Positions 49,790-57,111 of a stretch of 64,000 nt of DNA are shown here, piece by piece. The stretch is from Enorma phocaeensis (GTDB lineage: Bacteria > Actinomycetota > Coriobacteriia > Coriobacteriales > Coriobacteriaceae). Each line of letters starts with the position of its first letter. Position 1 is the stretch's first letter. The notes beneath the pieces were generated by a model, which worked only from the letters and a program-made list of their open reading frames with translations, was not told the origin of the DNA and made no database searches. The DNA is taken from NCBI RefSeq assembly GCF_900186505.1, contig NZ_LT891969.1:310001-374000 (forward strand), written 5' to 3'. The position numbers were made by a program, and so were the translations under genes.

Positions 49790-50949
49790 CTAACAGTCTA
49801 GAACTTAGGTGATAGGCGATCCGGCTCTCGGCGGCCGGGCTATACTCTTCCCAGCCAAACAGAGAGTCAGCCCGAGCGCCCACCCGGATCTTTGTTTGGC
49901 GACAATCCCTCCGGGTGGGCGTTCGGGCGGATGGGAAGACCCCGCCATGAAGCGCACGAACCCCTACTCGGGGCTCGTCGACGGCCTCGCCGCCGGCGAG
50001 CTCGACCTGCTGTCCGCCGCCGTCGCCGAGAGGAGGCTGCGCGAGGAGGCCGGCTTCGGGACCCTCGCCGAGGCCGCCGAGGCGTACCGTCCCGAACCGG
50101 CCTGCCCGTCGTGCGGCGGGACCGCCCCCTGGAGGGACGGGTTCGAGCCCTCGGGCGTGCGCAGGTGGCGCTGCCCGCGATGCGGCGCGAGGTTCACCTC
50201 GCTCACCGGCACCGTCCTGGAGGGCTGCAAGAAGCCCCTCGCCACCTGGGTCGACTTCATCAGGCTGGCGCTCTTCGCGGTGCCGCTCGACGCCTGCGCG
50301 GCGGCCTGCCGCATAAGCCACCAGACCGCCTGGGAGTGGCGCCACCGCCTGTTCGCGGCCGTGGACGGCTACCAGGACCGCGTCGTGCTCCGGGGACGCG
50401 TCTGGATCGACGAGACCTACGTCAACGACACGGACCTCTCGAGGGGCTACGGGCAGGCCCGCAAGCGGGGGCTCTCAAGGCAGCAGATCTGCATCGCGGT
50501 GGGCATCGACTCCCGAAAGGAGCCCGTCGCCGTGGTCTGCGGGCACGGCAAGCCGTCGTCCGCCCGGATCAGGGGGGCGCTGAAGGCGCACATCGCCGAG
50601 GGCTCCGTCCTAGTGCACGACCGCGAGCGGGCGCACGGCGCGCTGGTGCGGGAGAACGGGCTCGTCGACGAGAGCTACAAGGCCGACGTGCGGGACCCGG
50701 TCTACCTCGAGGCGATGGCCCTCGTGAACAACCTGTGCTCCTGGATCAAGCGCTACCTGTGGAGGTTCACCGGCATGGATCCGAAGAACCTGCAGTCCTA
50801 CCTCAACCTCTACGTCTACCTGTTCAGGGTGAAGCGCGACGGCGAGAGATGGCCCGAGATCGCGAGGGTGGTCCGCCATCTTCTCATGACCGACGCGCGC
50901 TTCCGCAGCTCAACGTAGGCTCCCTATCACCTAAGTTCTAGACTGTTAG
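49790..50949 (+). mobile_element. IS1595-family insertion sequence, complete
   Basis: A 1160-base element with perfect 27-base terminal inverted repeats (49790-49816 and 50923-50949). Flanks carry a direct repeat ATTGTTTTT (49781-49789 and 50950-50958), which fits the 8-base duplication known for the family plus one matching base. It lies between the zinc-ribbon and membrane-helix codons of the split glucosaminidase gene. Perfect ends suggest recent insertion. Confidence 0.92.
49947..50918 (+). CDS. IS1595-family (ISXO2-like) transposase
   Basis: The 323-residue product has an N-terminal zinc ribbon (CPSCGGTAPWRDGFEPSG, then CPRCGARF), a helix-turn-helix region (AACRISHQTAWEWRHRLF) and an ISXO2-type DDE-like nuclease core with Asp in RVWIDETYVN, Asp in VLVHDRERAHG and the late VNNLCSWIKRYLWRFTGMD segment, where an Asn occupies the place often used as third acidic or related residue. 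The ATG at 49947 has GGGAAGA upstream; the open frame extends further to an ATG at 49809 inside the terminal repeat. No frameshift is seen. Confidence 0.93.
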   Translation: MKRTNPYSGLVDGLAAGELDLLSAAVAERRLREEAGFGTLAEAAEAYRPEPACPSCGGTAPWRDGFEPSGVRRWRCPRCGARFTSLTGTVLEGCKKPLATWVDFIRLALFAVPLDACAAACRISHQTAWEWRHRLFAAVDGYQDRVVLRGRVWIDETYVNDTDLSRGYGQARKRGLSRQQICIAVGIDSRKEPVAVVCGHGKPSSARIRGALKAHIAEGSVLVHDRERAHGALVRENGLVDESYKADVRDPVYLEAMALVNNLCSWIKRYLWRFTGMDPKNLQSYLNLYVYLFRVKRDGERWPEIARVVRHLLMTDARFRSST

Positions 50950-51128
50950 ATTGTTTTTAATTCTATTGTGGTTGATACATTTCGATTTCCTTTTTTCCAC
51001 GCGTTCAGACGAACCTTTTACGTCCAACTTCTTTCCGCAGTTATTGCAATATCTCTTACCATCAGGTACTTCTACACCGCAGTTATTGCAAAACATCAAA
51101 AGAGTCCCTTGATAGACATACCGATAAT

Positions 51129-52052
51129 CTATGCAAAGTGATGACCGCAGGCACCACAGAATTTTGCATCAGGATCTTCGAGATAGCCGCATTTCGGGCA
51201 TACTTTTCCAACACCCTCGACTGTCTTATCAAGTTGATCGATATCCCTAGTCGAGAAGCTCTTACCATCTCGATGATTGGAAAGATTGGCAATTTTGCTA
51301 AGGGCGCTCTGAATGTCTGCTGTGTCATTACCAGAAAGCATAGGTAATGGAGTAGGTCCTTTAAACAGGAGATAAATGCTGCTTAGGAACATTATTAATC
51401 CGCTGGCAGTAAGGAGTATGCAGCCGGCGCCAATAGATGTGCCATTAGAAATATATCCGATGAGGTAATAGCCTGAGAAGACTAGGGTTATTCCGCTAGT
51501 TATGATAGAGACGATTGTAAAGCGTTTCGCTGCTAAGGCGCCGATTGCCCAGAGGGGAATGAACCACCAAAAGCCACGCGATATCAAATTAACGGATGCT
51601 GATCCCGAGGCTTCGGTCGTTCCGAGCTGGAAGGAGAAGAAGGGAAGTATCAATGCAATTATGGCAAGAATTGACGCTGAACAAATCAGTAGTTCTTCTA
51701 CGCTGAGGTTGATTTCATTAAGGTTGATTTTATGGTCAGTTGATAGTCCCAATTGACTAACGAGCTGATCTACAGTTGCATAACTCGCTTCTGTTGATTT
51801 GCTAAAAGTCTGTTCTCGCGCTTCTTGTTTGTGCTCATTAGTCAAGGTCTCAGGGCTTCTCATTATTGATTCGATACTATGAGCAACGTCATGCGGTTCA
51901 CTTGAAGTCTGAGTATCTACATCCTTGGCGGTTTCGTTATATCTATCGATCGCGGCTTTCCCATCCTTTGAAGGAATAAGTATTCTAGAACCGCAAGCAA
52001 CGCAATAGTTGGCCGAGTCAACATTTTCCTGACCACAGTTTTGGCAAAACAT
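51129..52052 (-). CDS. Membrane protein with zinc ribbons at both ends
   Basis: A 307-residue protein not assignable to a known function. It begins MFCQNCGQENVDSANYCVAC, a zinc ribbon very like that of the split glucosaminidase protein next to it. A polar region of about 100 residues follows, then about four membrane helices between residues 120 and 240 (for example LLICSASILAIIALILPFFS and FTIVSIITSGITLVFSGYYL), another polar stretch and a second zinc ribbon at the C-terminus (CPKCGYLEDPDAKFCGACGH). Both ribbons should be on the same, cytosolic, side. The ATG follows AGGAGA. It ends 32 bases before the start of the glucosaminidase gene, so the two were likely one operon. AT-rich codons set it apart from the core genome. 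Confidence 0.8.
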   Translation of the reverse strand: MFCQNCGQENVDSANYCVACGSRILIPSKDGKAAIDRYNETAKDVDTQTSSEPHDVAHSIESIMRSPETLTNEHKQEAREQTFSKSTEASYATVDQLVSQLGLSTDHKINLNEINLSVEELLICSASILAIIALILPFFSFQLGTTEASGSASVNLISRGFWWFIPLWAIGALAAKRFTIVSIITSGITLVFSGYYLIGYISNGTSIGAGCILLTASGLIMFLSSIYLLFKGPTPLPMLSGNDTADIQSALSKIANLSNHRDGKSFSTRDIDQLDKTVEGVGKVCPKCGYLEDPDAKFCGACGHHFA

Positions 52053-52141
52053 TGCTTCTCCTACTTCAGAGAATTATTAGTACGAGCAAAGGAAGTGAGA
52101 TGAATGCAGTTCATTACTATTTCAAGATGTCGGAACTTAAA

Positions 52142-52564
52142 CTAACAATCTGTGAAGTCTTCGTTGTGGATCAGTTCGTTCCAGTCTGATCTCGATTGAA
52201 CACGCGCTTGCTCATACTTAATGACCAGATCTTCAAATGTGATCTCAGGACTAATCTGATTGCTTTCCATTAGCTGTCTCGGAGTCATGTCTCTCAAATA
52301 ATGATTTGCATATGAGACAAAAAATGTTGTCCCGGGCTTATGCAGGTTCGAGTTAATTACCATTGCGGGAAGACTCGGAAAATCTCTGCTTCTGCAGTAT
52401 GCCTGTATCTTATCGAGACGCTCATATAGCATGTGGTCGCGGTAATGAGTATTTGTCAGCTTCGCGATCTCCGAATATGTTGTCGTGGTTCTCCCTTGAG
52501 AAGTGGCAGATAGAATTGCTTCAATCAATAATTTGACGGGCAAATCGTATTTGGTGTTCCGCAT
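52142..52564 (-). CDS. Hypothetical protein of unknown function
   Basis: A 140-residue AT-rich gene that I do not recognise with confidence. The N-terminal half (TTTTYSEIAKLTNTHYRDHM, then LDKIQAYCRSRDFPSLPAMV) looks like a winged-helix-type fold: a set of small island proteins has a similar order of TYxELA, a basic helix, IQxYC, LPxLxxxVxN and a Gly near GTTFF. No catalytic residues can be named. The start is ATG at 52564 (or the GTG three bases earlier). It reads in the same direction as the zinc-ribbon membrane gene, 89 bases upstream of it, and may belong to the same unit. Confidence 0.65.
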   Translation of the reverse strand: MRNTKYDLPVKLLIEAILSATSQGRTTTTYSEIAKLTNTHYRDHMLYERLDKIQAYCRSRDFPSLPAMVINSNLHKPGTTFFVSYANHYLRDMTPRQLMESNQISPEITFEDLVIKYEQARVQSRSDWNELIHNEDFTDC

Positions 52565-52620
52565 CACATGCCCATTACAGTTTGAGAAGTAGTTAGCCCA
52601 ATCGCTTAAGCCATCCGCTT

Positions 52621-52850
52621 AGACGGTCGGACTACGATTGACATATGTCCCGAGGGACTGCCGATCGGGCGCCCGCGGACGGCCTTATGCCCCTGCCCCT
52701 TGAGGGCCCGGGGGGTGTTGCCGACGCGGGCGCCGCTGCTTCTGACGACTAATAGGAAACTGCCGGGCTCCTCCGACCAAAGAGCGCCACGGCCAGGTAA
52801 TGTGGGTGTCGCGCGAGGCAGCATTCCGATCGACCGACGATTGGAAGGAT
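52621..52850 (+). ncRNA. Candidate bridge RNA region of the IS110 element
   Basis: IS110-subgroup elements encode a guide-like bridge RNA in the non-coding DNA before the transposase gene. This leader has no gene, is GC-rich and contains a perfect 10-base stem, GGCGCCCGCG (52668-52677) with CGCGGGCGCC (52725-52734), enclosing a smaller C-rich/G-rich pairing. That is the expected place and style. The target- and donor-binding loops cannot be assigned without the true element ends, so this is a position-based proposal. Confidence 0.35.
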
Positions 52851-52856
52851 ACCATC

Positions 52857-54020
52857 ATGCTGACCGAAGCCACCGCCTGCCCTGCCGTAATAGGCCTCGA
52901 CGTCGGGAAGTTCTCCCATTGGGCGTGCCACGTGACCAGGCAGGGCGAGATCCTCGCCAGCGGCCCCGTGGCCAACACCGAGCATGACCTGGACAGCCTG
53001 TTCGCCCGAGTGGATGCAGGGACGCTGGTCGTCGTCGACCAAGTGCGCAACATCGGGTCGCTGGCGATATCGAGGGCAAGGCTGGCCGGGCTGCCCGTCG
53101 CCTACCTGCCGGGAATCGCCGCCCACGGAGCTGCCAAGCTGTTCGCGGGCGACGCCAAGACCGACGAGCGCGACGCCGCGGTCATAGCCAAGACGGCGCT
53201 CGGCATCCCGGATTCGCTGCTGCCCGTGCCAAGGCGCGACGAGAGGCTCGAGGCCGCAAGGTCGATGGCGGCGCAGAGGAACCACATGGTCACCTGCTCC
53301 ACCCGTGACAAGAACAGGCTCAGGAGCATACTCCTGGAAAGCTGCCCCGCGTTCGAGGCGCTGGCCGACCTGGCCGATCCCCATTGGCTGAAGATGATGG
53401 AGTCCCTGGGCGGCCCCTGGGGCCTCCTGGATGCCGGCAAGCATGCCGTCGGCGCCGTGACCCGCGGCGCGAACAGGGCGCGCATCGACGCCGCGCTGGC
53501 GGCGATATCGTCGTCGACGCGCCCGTCCGAATACCAGGTCATGGCAGAGAACCCGCAGGTCAGGATGCTTGCCAGGCGTATCAGGGAGTCCGCCGAGGAA
53601 GCCGCAAGGCTCGACACGGAGATAACGGCGCTGCTCGTCGAGGACGGCACTTACGAATGCCTGCTGACCATCCCAGGAATCGGCCCAAGGACCGCATCGG
53701 AGCTGGTGATAAGCATCGACATCGACGACTTCCCCGACCACGACCACCTCGCATCGTATTGCGGAATCGCTCCCAGGAACCGCCAGTCAGGCAAGTCGAT
53801 ATCGTCGGTGAGCGCCTCGCGCCAGGGAAACAAGAGGCTGAAAAACCTGCTCATCTTCTCCTGCAACTCGCTTAGCAGGAGCAGGGGCCGGTTCGGCGAC
53901 TACTACCGCAAATGCAGGGATCGCGGCATGTGCCACGGAGAGGCATTGAAGGCGGTCGCCAGGAAGAGGATGAAGGTGATCTACGCGATCATGAGGGACA
54001 AGGTCCCGTACTCGGCCTAG
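52857..54020 (+). CDS. IS110-family transposase (RuvC-like recombinase)
   Basis: The 387-residue product starts with the RuvC-like DEDD domain: Asp in AVIGLDVGKFSHWACHV, the second acidic site reading VVVDQVRN, and the Asp pair in DAKTDERDAAVIAKTALG. The C-terminal transposase-20 domain has TIPGIGPRTASELVISI, LASYCGIAPRNRQSGKS and RQGNKRLKNLLIFSCNS, which includes the serine used for strand exchange in the family. The ATG at 52857 has GGAAGGAT upstream. The frame is intact; the element may be mobile. Confidence 0.94.
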   Translation: MLTEATACPAVIGLDVGKFSHWACHVTRQGEILASGPVANTEHDLDSLFARVDAGTLVVVDQVRNIGSLAISRARLAGLPVAYLPGIAAHGAAKLFAGDAKTDERDAAVIAKTALGIPDSLLPVPRRDERLEAARSMAAQRNHMVTCSTRDKNRLRSILLESCPAFEALADLADPHWLKMMESLGGPWGLLDAGKHAVGAVTRGANRARIDAALAAISSSTRPSEYQVMAENPQVRMLARRIRESAEEAARLDTEITALLVEDGTYECLLTIPGIGPRTASELVISIDIDDFPDHDHLASYCGIAPRNRQSGKSISSVSASRQGNKRLKNLLIFSCNSLSRSRGRFGDYYRKCRDRGMCHGEALKAVARKRMKVIYAIMRDKVPYSA

Positions 54021-54040
54021 CTAGCCAGAGCCATAGAAAA

Positions 54041-54065
54041 ACGCCAGCCCGACAAGGGCTGGCGT
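54041..54065. terminator. Hairpin after the IS110 transposase gene
   Basis: ACGCCAGCCC (54041-54050) pairs perfectly with GGGCTGGCGT (54056-54065), loop GACAA. On the minus strand it is followed by TTTTT, so it terminates transcripts entering from the right; on the plus strand it closes the transposase transcript. It may be part of the element's right end. Confidence 0.6.
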
Positions 54066-54151
54066 CAGCATGCTCGAAAGCAGTGATCTTTGCCAACAAA
54101 ATCAGTTGACAAAACTATAGGAACACCCCCACTTTCAGACTCAGTGCAAAC

Positions 54152-54193
54152 AGAATGTCTACATTCTAGAGCGCCGGTTTGCCGTATGCAAAC
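54152..54193. promoter_or_regulatory. Candidate operators upstream of the XRE gene
   Basis: Two dyads lie in front of the gene: AGAATGT-CT-ACATTCT (54152-54167) and GTTTGC-CGTAT-GCAAAC (54177-54193). TGCAAAC also occurs as a direct repeat at 54145, 54187 and 54240. Such paired dyads are common for XRE autoregulation. Confidence 0.4.
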
Positions 54194-54238
54194 TCTCTGT
54201 TTGTTGTTTGAAAAGATGTGCTGCCATACCTTCAGGAC

Positions 54239-54466
54239 ATGCAAACTGAGGGTTTTCAAGAATTCAATCGAAAACTTGGGAAGCGATTGCAGCTTCTCAG
54301 AAAATCGCTGGGCTTTTCTCAAGAAGAAGTGGCAGAGGCGCTCAATATGGATCGCGTTTCTATTGGTTATATTGAGCAAGGTAAGAGAGCTCCACGGTTG
54401 CAGACTCTTTTTGCACTTGCTAGCTTCTACAGAATTCCAGTAAAGAGAATATTTGATTTCGAATAA
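54239..54466 (+). CDS. Small XRE-family DNA-binding regulator
   Basis: A 75-residue protein consisting almost only of a helix-turn-helix domain of the Cro/CI type: LGKRLQLLRKSLGFSQEEVA, then LNMDRVSIGYIEQGKRAPRL and a last helix with IPVKRIFDFE. The frame is open to a GTG at 54218; the ATG at 54239 has AGGAC close upstream and starts at the domain. It is AT-rich like other island genes and has dyads in its upstream region. No toxin or phage partner adjoins it, so what it controls is unknown, possibly only itself or genes lost from the island. Confidence 0.78.
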   Translation: MQTEGFQEFNRKLGKRLQLLRKSLGFSQEEVAEALNMDRVSIGYIEQGKRAPRLQTLFALASFYRIPVKRIFDFE

Positions 54467-54494
54467 TCGGTAATTAACTATGCAAAGAAGTAAA

Positions 54495-54514
54495 CTTGAT
54501 TGGTGTGAATCAAG
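54495..54514. repeat. Hairpin between the XRE gene and ffh
   Basis: CTTGATT (54495-54501) pairs with AATCAAG (54508-54514) around GGTGTG, with further partial pairing outside (AAGTAAAC against GTTTGCTT). It lies 28 bases after the XRE stop and may be a weak terminator or an operator. Confidence 0.4.
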
Positions 54515-54645
54515 TGACGTTTGCTTCGCCTATCTCTGTAGAACCTTCATAATGGATTCTCAGAGACTTAACGGTAATATTTGAAGGTCAAGTTTCCTGT
54601 TCTTTGCCGATTTTTAGAATTGTATGTAGCTCGATAGGAGCCCCC

Positions 54646-56124
54646 ATGTTCAACAACCTCTCCGACCGCCTGAACGACACCTTCGACCGCCTTCGTGGCA
54701 AGGGCAAGCTCACCGAGGCGGATATCACCAGCGCCATGCGTGATATCCGCATGGCGCTGCTCGAGGCAGACGTCAACTTCAAGGTCGTTAAGGACTTCGT
54801 CGCCAAGACGCGCGAGCGCTGCCTTACCGCTGAGGTCATGGACTCGCTCACGCCGGCGCAGAACGTCGTCAAGATCGTCCTCGACGAGCTGGTCGAGCTC
54901 CTCGGTTCCACCGAAAGCAAGCTCGTTCTCTCTAGCCGCATCCCCAACGTCATCATGCTCGTTGGTTTGCAGGGCTCAGGTAAGACGACCGCCGCAGTGA
55001 AGCTCGCCTACCTGCTGAAGAAGCAGGGCAAGAGCCCCTTGCTCGCCGCCTGCGACGTCTACCGTCCGGCTGCTGCGGACCAGCTCGCTACCCTTGGTGG
55101 CGAGATCGGTGTGCCGGTCTTCCGCGGCGATGGGGCTCATCCCATCGAGATCGCCCAGGGCGCCGTTCGCGAGGCAGTCGACAAGATGCGCGATGTGGTC
55201 ATCGTCGACACCGCTGGCCGCTTGCAGATCGATGAGCAGATGATGCAGGAGGCTGTCGACATCAAGAAGGCTGTGAAGCCCGACCAGGTGCTCATGGTCG
55301 TCGATGCCATGACCGGCCAGGACATCGTCAACGTCGTCTCGACGTTTGCCGAGCGCACCGACTTCGACGGCGTGATCATCTCCAAGCTCGATGGCGATGC
55401 CCGCGGCGGCGGCGCGCTCTCGGTTCGCGCTGTGACGGGCAAGCCCATCAAGTTCGTATCCATGGGCGAGAAGCCCGATTCGCTCGAGGTGTTCAGCCCC
55501 GATCGCATGGCCAAGCGCATCCTCGGGATGGGCGATGTGGTGGGCATCATCGAGAAAGCCCAGGAGGCTGCAAACGCCGAGCAACTCGAGGCAGCCGAGC
55601 GGATGCTTCGCGACGGCCTAACCATGAACGACCTGCTCGAGCAGATGCGCATGCTGAGGAAGATGGGTGGTATGAAGTCGCTTATCGGCATGCTGCCCGG
55701 CGGCCAGCGCATGCTCAACCAGATGGGCGGCAACCTCGATGAGTCCATGCTCGACAAGATCGAAGCCATGATCCAGTCCATGACCGCGAAGGAACGCTTG
55801 AAGCCTTCGATGATCAACGGCCAGCGCCGCGCTCGCATCGCCCGCGGTTCCGGTACCACGCCCACCGACGTCAACAACCTCATGAAGCAATGGGGCGAGA
55901 TGAACAAGATGATGGGCAAGATGCGCAGCATGGCCCAGCAGCAGGGCGGCAAGAAAGGCAAGAAAGGCAAGAAGGGCAAGCGCATGCGCATGCCTGGAAT
56001 GCCCGGCATGCCCGGGATGGGCGGTATGCCCGGCTTTGGCGGCGGCAATCCTTTCGGTGGCATGGGGTCTGGCTCCGACATGGACATGCTCCGCGCTATG
56101 GAACAGCAGATGAAGCGCAAATAG
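54646..56124 (+). CDS. ffh: Signal recognition particle protein Ffh
   Basis: SRP54 homolog that binds 4.5S RNA and signal sequences on the ribosome. The 492-residue product has the N domain, G1 LVGLQGSGKTTAAVKLAY near residue 105, ACDVYRPAAADQLATLG, IVDTAGRLQIDEQMMQE, ISKLDGDARGGGALS and a methionine-rich M domain (MRMLRKMGGMKSLIGMLPGG, then RRARIARGSGTTPTDVN). The tail is unusually rich in Gly, Lys and Met (GKKGKKGKKGK followed by repeated PGM). The ATG at 54646 has AGGAG upstream; an in-frame ATG at 54604 is not conserved. The accessory island ends just before it, so its present promoter may lie in island DNA. Confidence 0.96.
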   Translation: MFNNLSDRLNDTFDRLRGKGKLTEADITSAMRDIRMALLEADVNFKVVKDFVAKTRERCLTAEVMDSLTPAQNVVKIVLDELVELLGSTESKLVLSSRIPNVIMLVGLQGSGKTTAAVKLAYLLKKQGKSPLLAACDVYRPAAADQLATLGGEIGVPVFRGDGAHPIEIAQGAVREAVDKMRDVVIVDTAGRLQIDEQMMQEAVDIKKAVKPDQVLMVVDAMTGQDIVNVVSTFAERTDFDGVIISKLDGDARGGGALSVRAVTGKPIKFVSMGEKPDSLEVFSPDRMAKRILGMGDVVGIIEKAQEAANAEQLEAAERMLRDGLTMNDLLEQMRMLRKMGGMKSLIGMLPGGQRMLNQMGGNLDESMLDKIEAMIQSMTAKERLKPSMINGQRRARIARGSGTTPTDVNNLMKQWGEMNKMMGKMRSMAQQQGGKKGKKGKKGKRMRMPGMPGMPGMGGMPGFGGGNPFGGMGSGSDMDMLRAMEQQMKRK

Positions 56125-56145
56125 CGGCTGCTGCGGGGGAGTGCT

Positions 56146-57069
56146 ATGACCGAGATCGCCGGCGTGCTCAACAGCATGGCAGCGCTTGTCATCGTGTCGC
56201 TGCTCGGGTATGCGGCAGCGCGTCTGGGTTTTCTCGCAGGGCCGGCGCGTGAGGGCATCTCAGGCCTCGTGTTCAACATCACCTTGCCCTGCACCATCCT
56301 GAATGCTGCAGGGCAAGCAGATCGCTCGCTCGGCGGCGGGCATGTGGCGAACGGCTTGCTGCTGGGTCTTTCGTTCTTCCTCATCATGCTCGCGGCGACC
56401 TACGCCATCATCGCGTTGGTTAAGCCATCTCAAGAAGAGCGCCCGCTCTACCTCTTCATGGGCATCTTCACGAACATCGTCTTCGCCGGGTTTCCCGTTA
56501 TCGAAGCGCTTTATGGCAGCAATGCGGTATTCCTGGGAAGCATCGTCTTCGCCGTGTTCAACCTGCTGTTCTACAGCTTCGGGGTGATGCTTATCACCAT
56601 GGGGGATTCAGGCATCTCCGTCGACATGCACCGCATACTGAGCGCACCGCTCGTTGCGAGCGCAGCTATGGCTTTGTTCCTGCTTGACATCCACCTTCCA
56701 GCATTTGCTGCCGAGGCGTGCGAGCTAGCCGGTAGCGCGACTTCCCCCTTGGGGATGATGCTCGTGGGGGTTGCCATAGCAGAGTCTGATTTCGCTGAGG
56801 TGCTGCGCGAGCGACGCCTGTACCTCTTCGAATTCCTACGCTTCATCGCGTTGCCGGTGGTGCTCTTCATGCCTCTTCGCGCGCTAGGCATGGATGAGAT
56901 GCTGCTTGGCATCCTCGTAGTGCTCCTCGCCATGCCGGTTGGTTCCATCGCTCCGGCTGTAGCTACCGCCTACCGGCTCGGCCCAGATCTGCCAGCTCGC
57001 GGTATCGTGGTGACCACGGTGTTCTCGTTTGCAACCTTTCCGCTGCTGGCATTGCTGCTCACCCTGTAG
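56146..57069 (+). CDS. AEC-family permease
   Basis: The 307-residue product is an integral membrane protein with about ten helices in two halves, typical of the auxin efflux carrier family: LNSMAALVIVSLLGYAAARL at the start, the NITLPCTILNAA break, NIVFAGFPVIEALYG, and late LLGILVVLLAMPVGSIAPAV. Bacterial members export or exchange organic acids such as malate. The substrate here is unknown. It follows ffh by 21 bases on the same strand and may be cotranscribed. The next gene converges on it. Confidence 0.88.
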   Translation: MTEIAGVLNSMAALVIVSLLGYAAARLGFLAGPAREGISGLVFNITLPCTILNAAGQADRSLGGGHVANGLLLGLSFFLIMLAATYAIIALVKPSQEERPLYLFMGIFTNIVFAGFPVIEALYGSNAVFLGSIVFAVFNLLFYSFGVMLITMGDSGISVDMHRILSAPLVASAAMALFLLDIHLPAFAAEACELAGSATSPLGMMLVGVAIAESDFAEVLRERRLYLFEFLRFIALPVVLFMPLRALGMDEMLLGILVVLLAMPVGSIAPAVATAYRLGPDLPARGIVVTTVFSFATFPLLALLLTL

Positions 57070-57111
57070 GCCTCTTGGCGCGACCGGATTCGCTTCACGG
57101 ATCGTTGCAAG

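Larger units (their letters stand above)
47825..51096 (-). pseudogene. Zinc-ribbon / transmembrane / glucosaminidase gene split by two insertion sequences
   Basis: Three minus-strand pieces belong to one gene: 50950-51096 (start), 48952-49789 (body) and 47825-47852 (end). Removing the IS1595 copy with one 9-base flank duplicate and the IS30 copy with one 5-base duplicate leaves 999 bases, an unbroken 332-codon frame plus stop. The product starts FCNNCGVEVPDGKRYCNNCG (zinc ribbon), has one membrane helix (FTFAGIAIAIIAMLGIGTFI), a linker with a 7-residue duplication (SAVEAID/SAVEAIE) and a C-terminal domain like bacterial glucosaminidases, with the probable catalytic Glu in FAQTMIETGWLQFGG and YPEQCNFAGLGAFDGS. 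The rebuilt C-terminus is GTKIMNQIIELLS. As it stands the gene cannot make the full protein. It was probably a membrane-anchored peptidoglycan hydrolase. Confidence 0.88.
52615..54070 (+). mobile_element. IS110-family insertion sequence (ends approximate)
   Basis: An intact IS110-type transposase gene preceded by a GC-rich, strongly structured non-coding stretch and followed by a hairpin, set in AT-rich surroundings. Family members have no terminal inverted repeats and usually no target duplication, so the ends are set only by the composition change near 52615 and by the hairpin ending at 54065. The long leader and short trailer fit the IS110 subgroup, which encodes its bridge RNA upstream of the transposase. 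Confidence 0.65.
46469..54640. other. Accessory island inserted between ftsY and ffh
   Basis: Both flanks are conserved SRP-pathway genes that often adjoin. Between them lie three different insertion sequences, a hydrolase lacking its 5' end, a gene interrupted twice, AT-rich membrane and unknown genes and an XRE regulator. Base composition swings between AT-rich (about 48950-49790, 50950-52620, 54070-54640) and very GC-rich (IS coding regions, hydrolase). No integrase or att repeat is visible, so the entry route is unknown. Confidence 0.75.
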
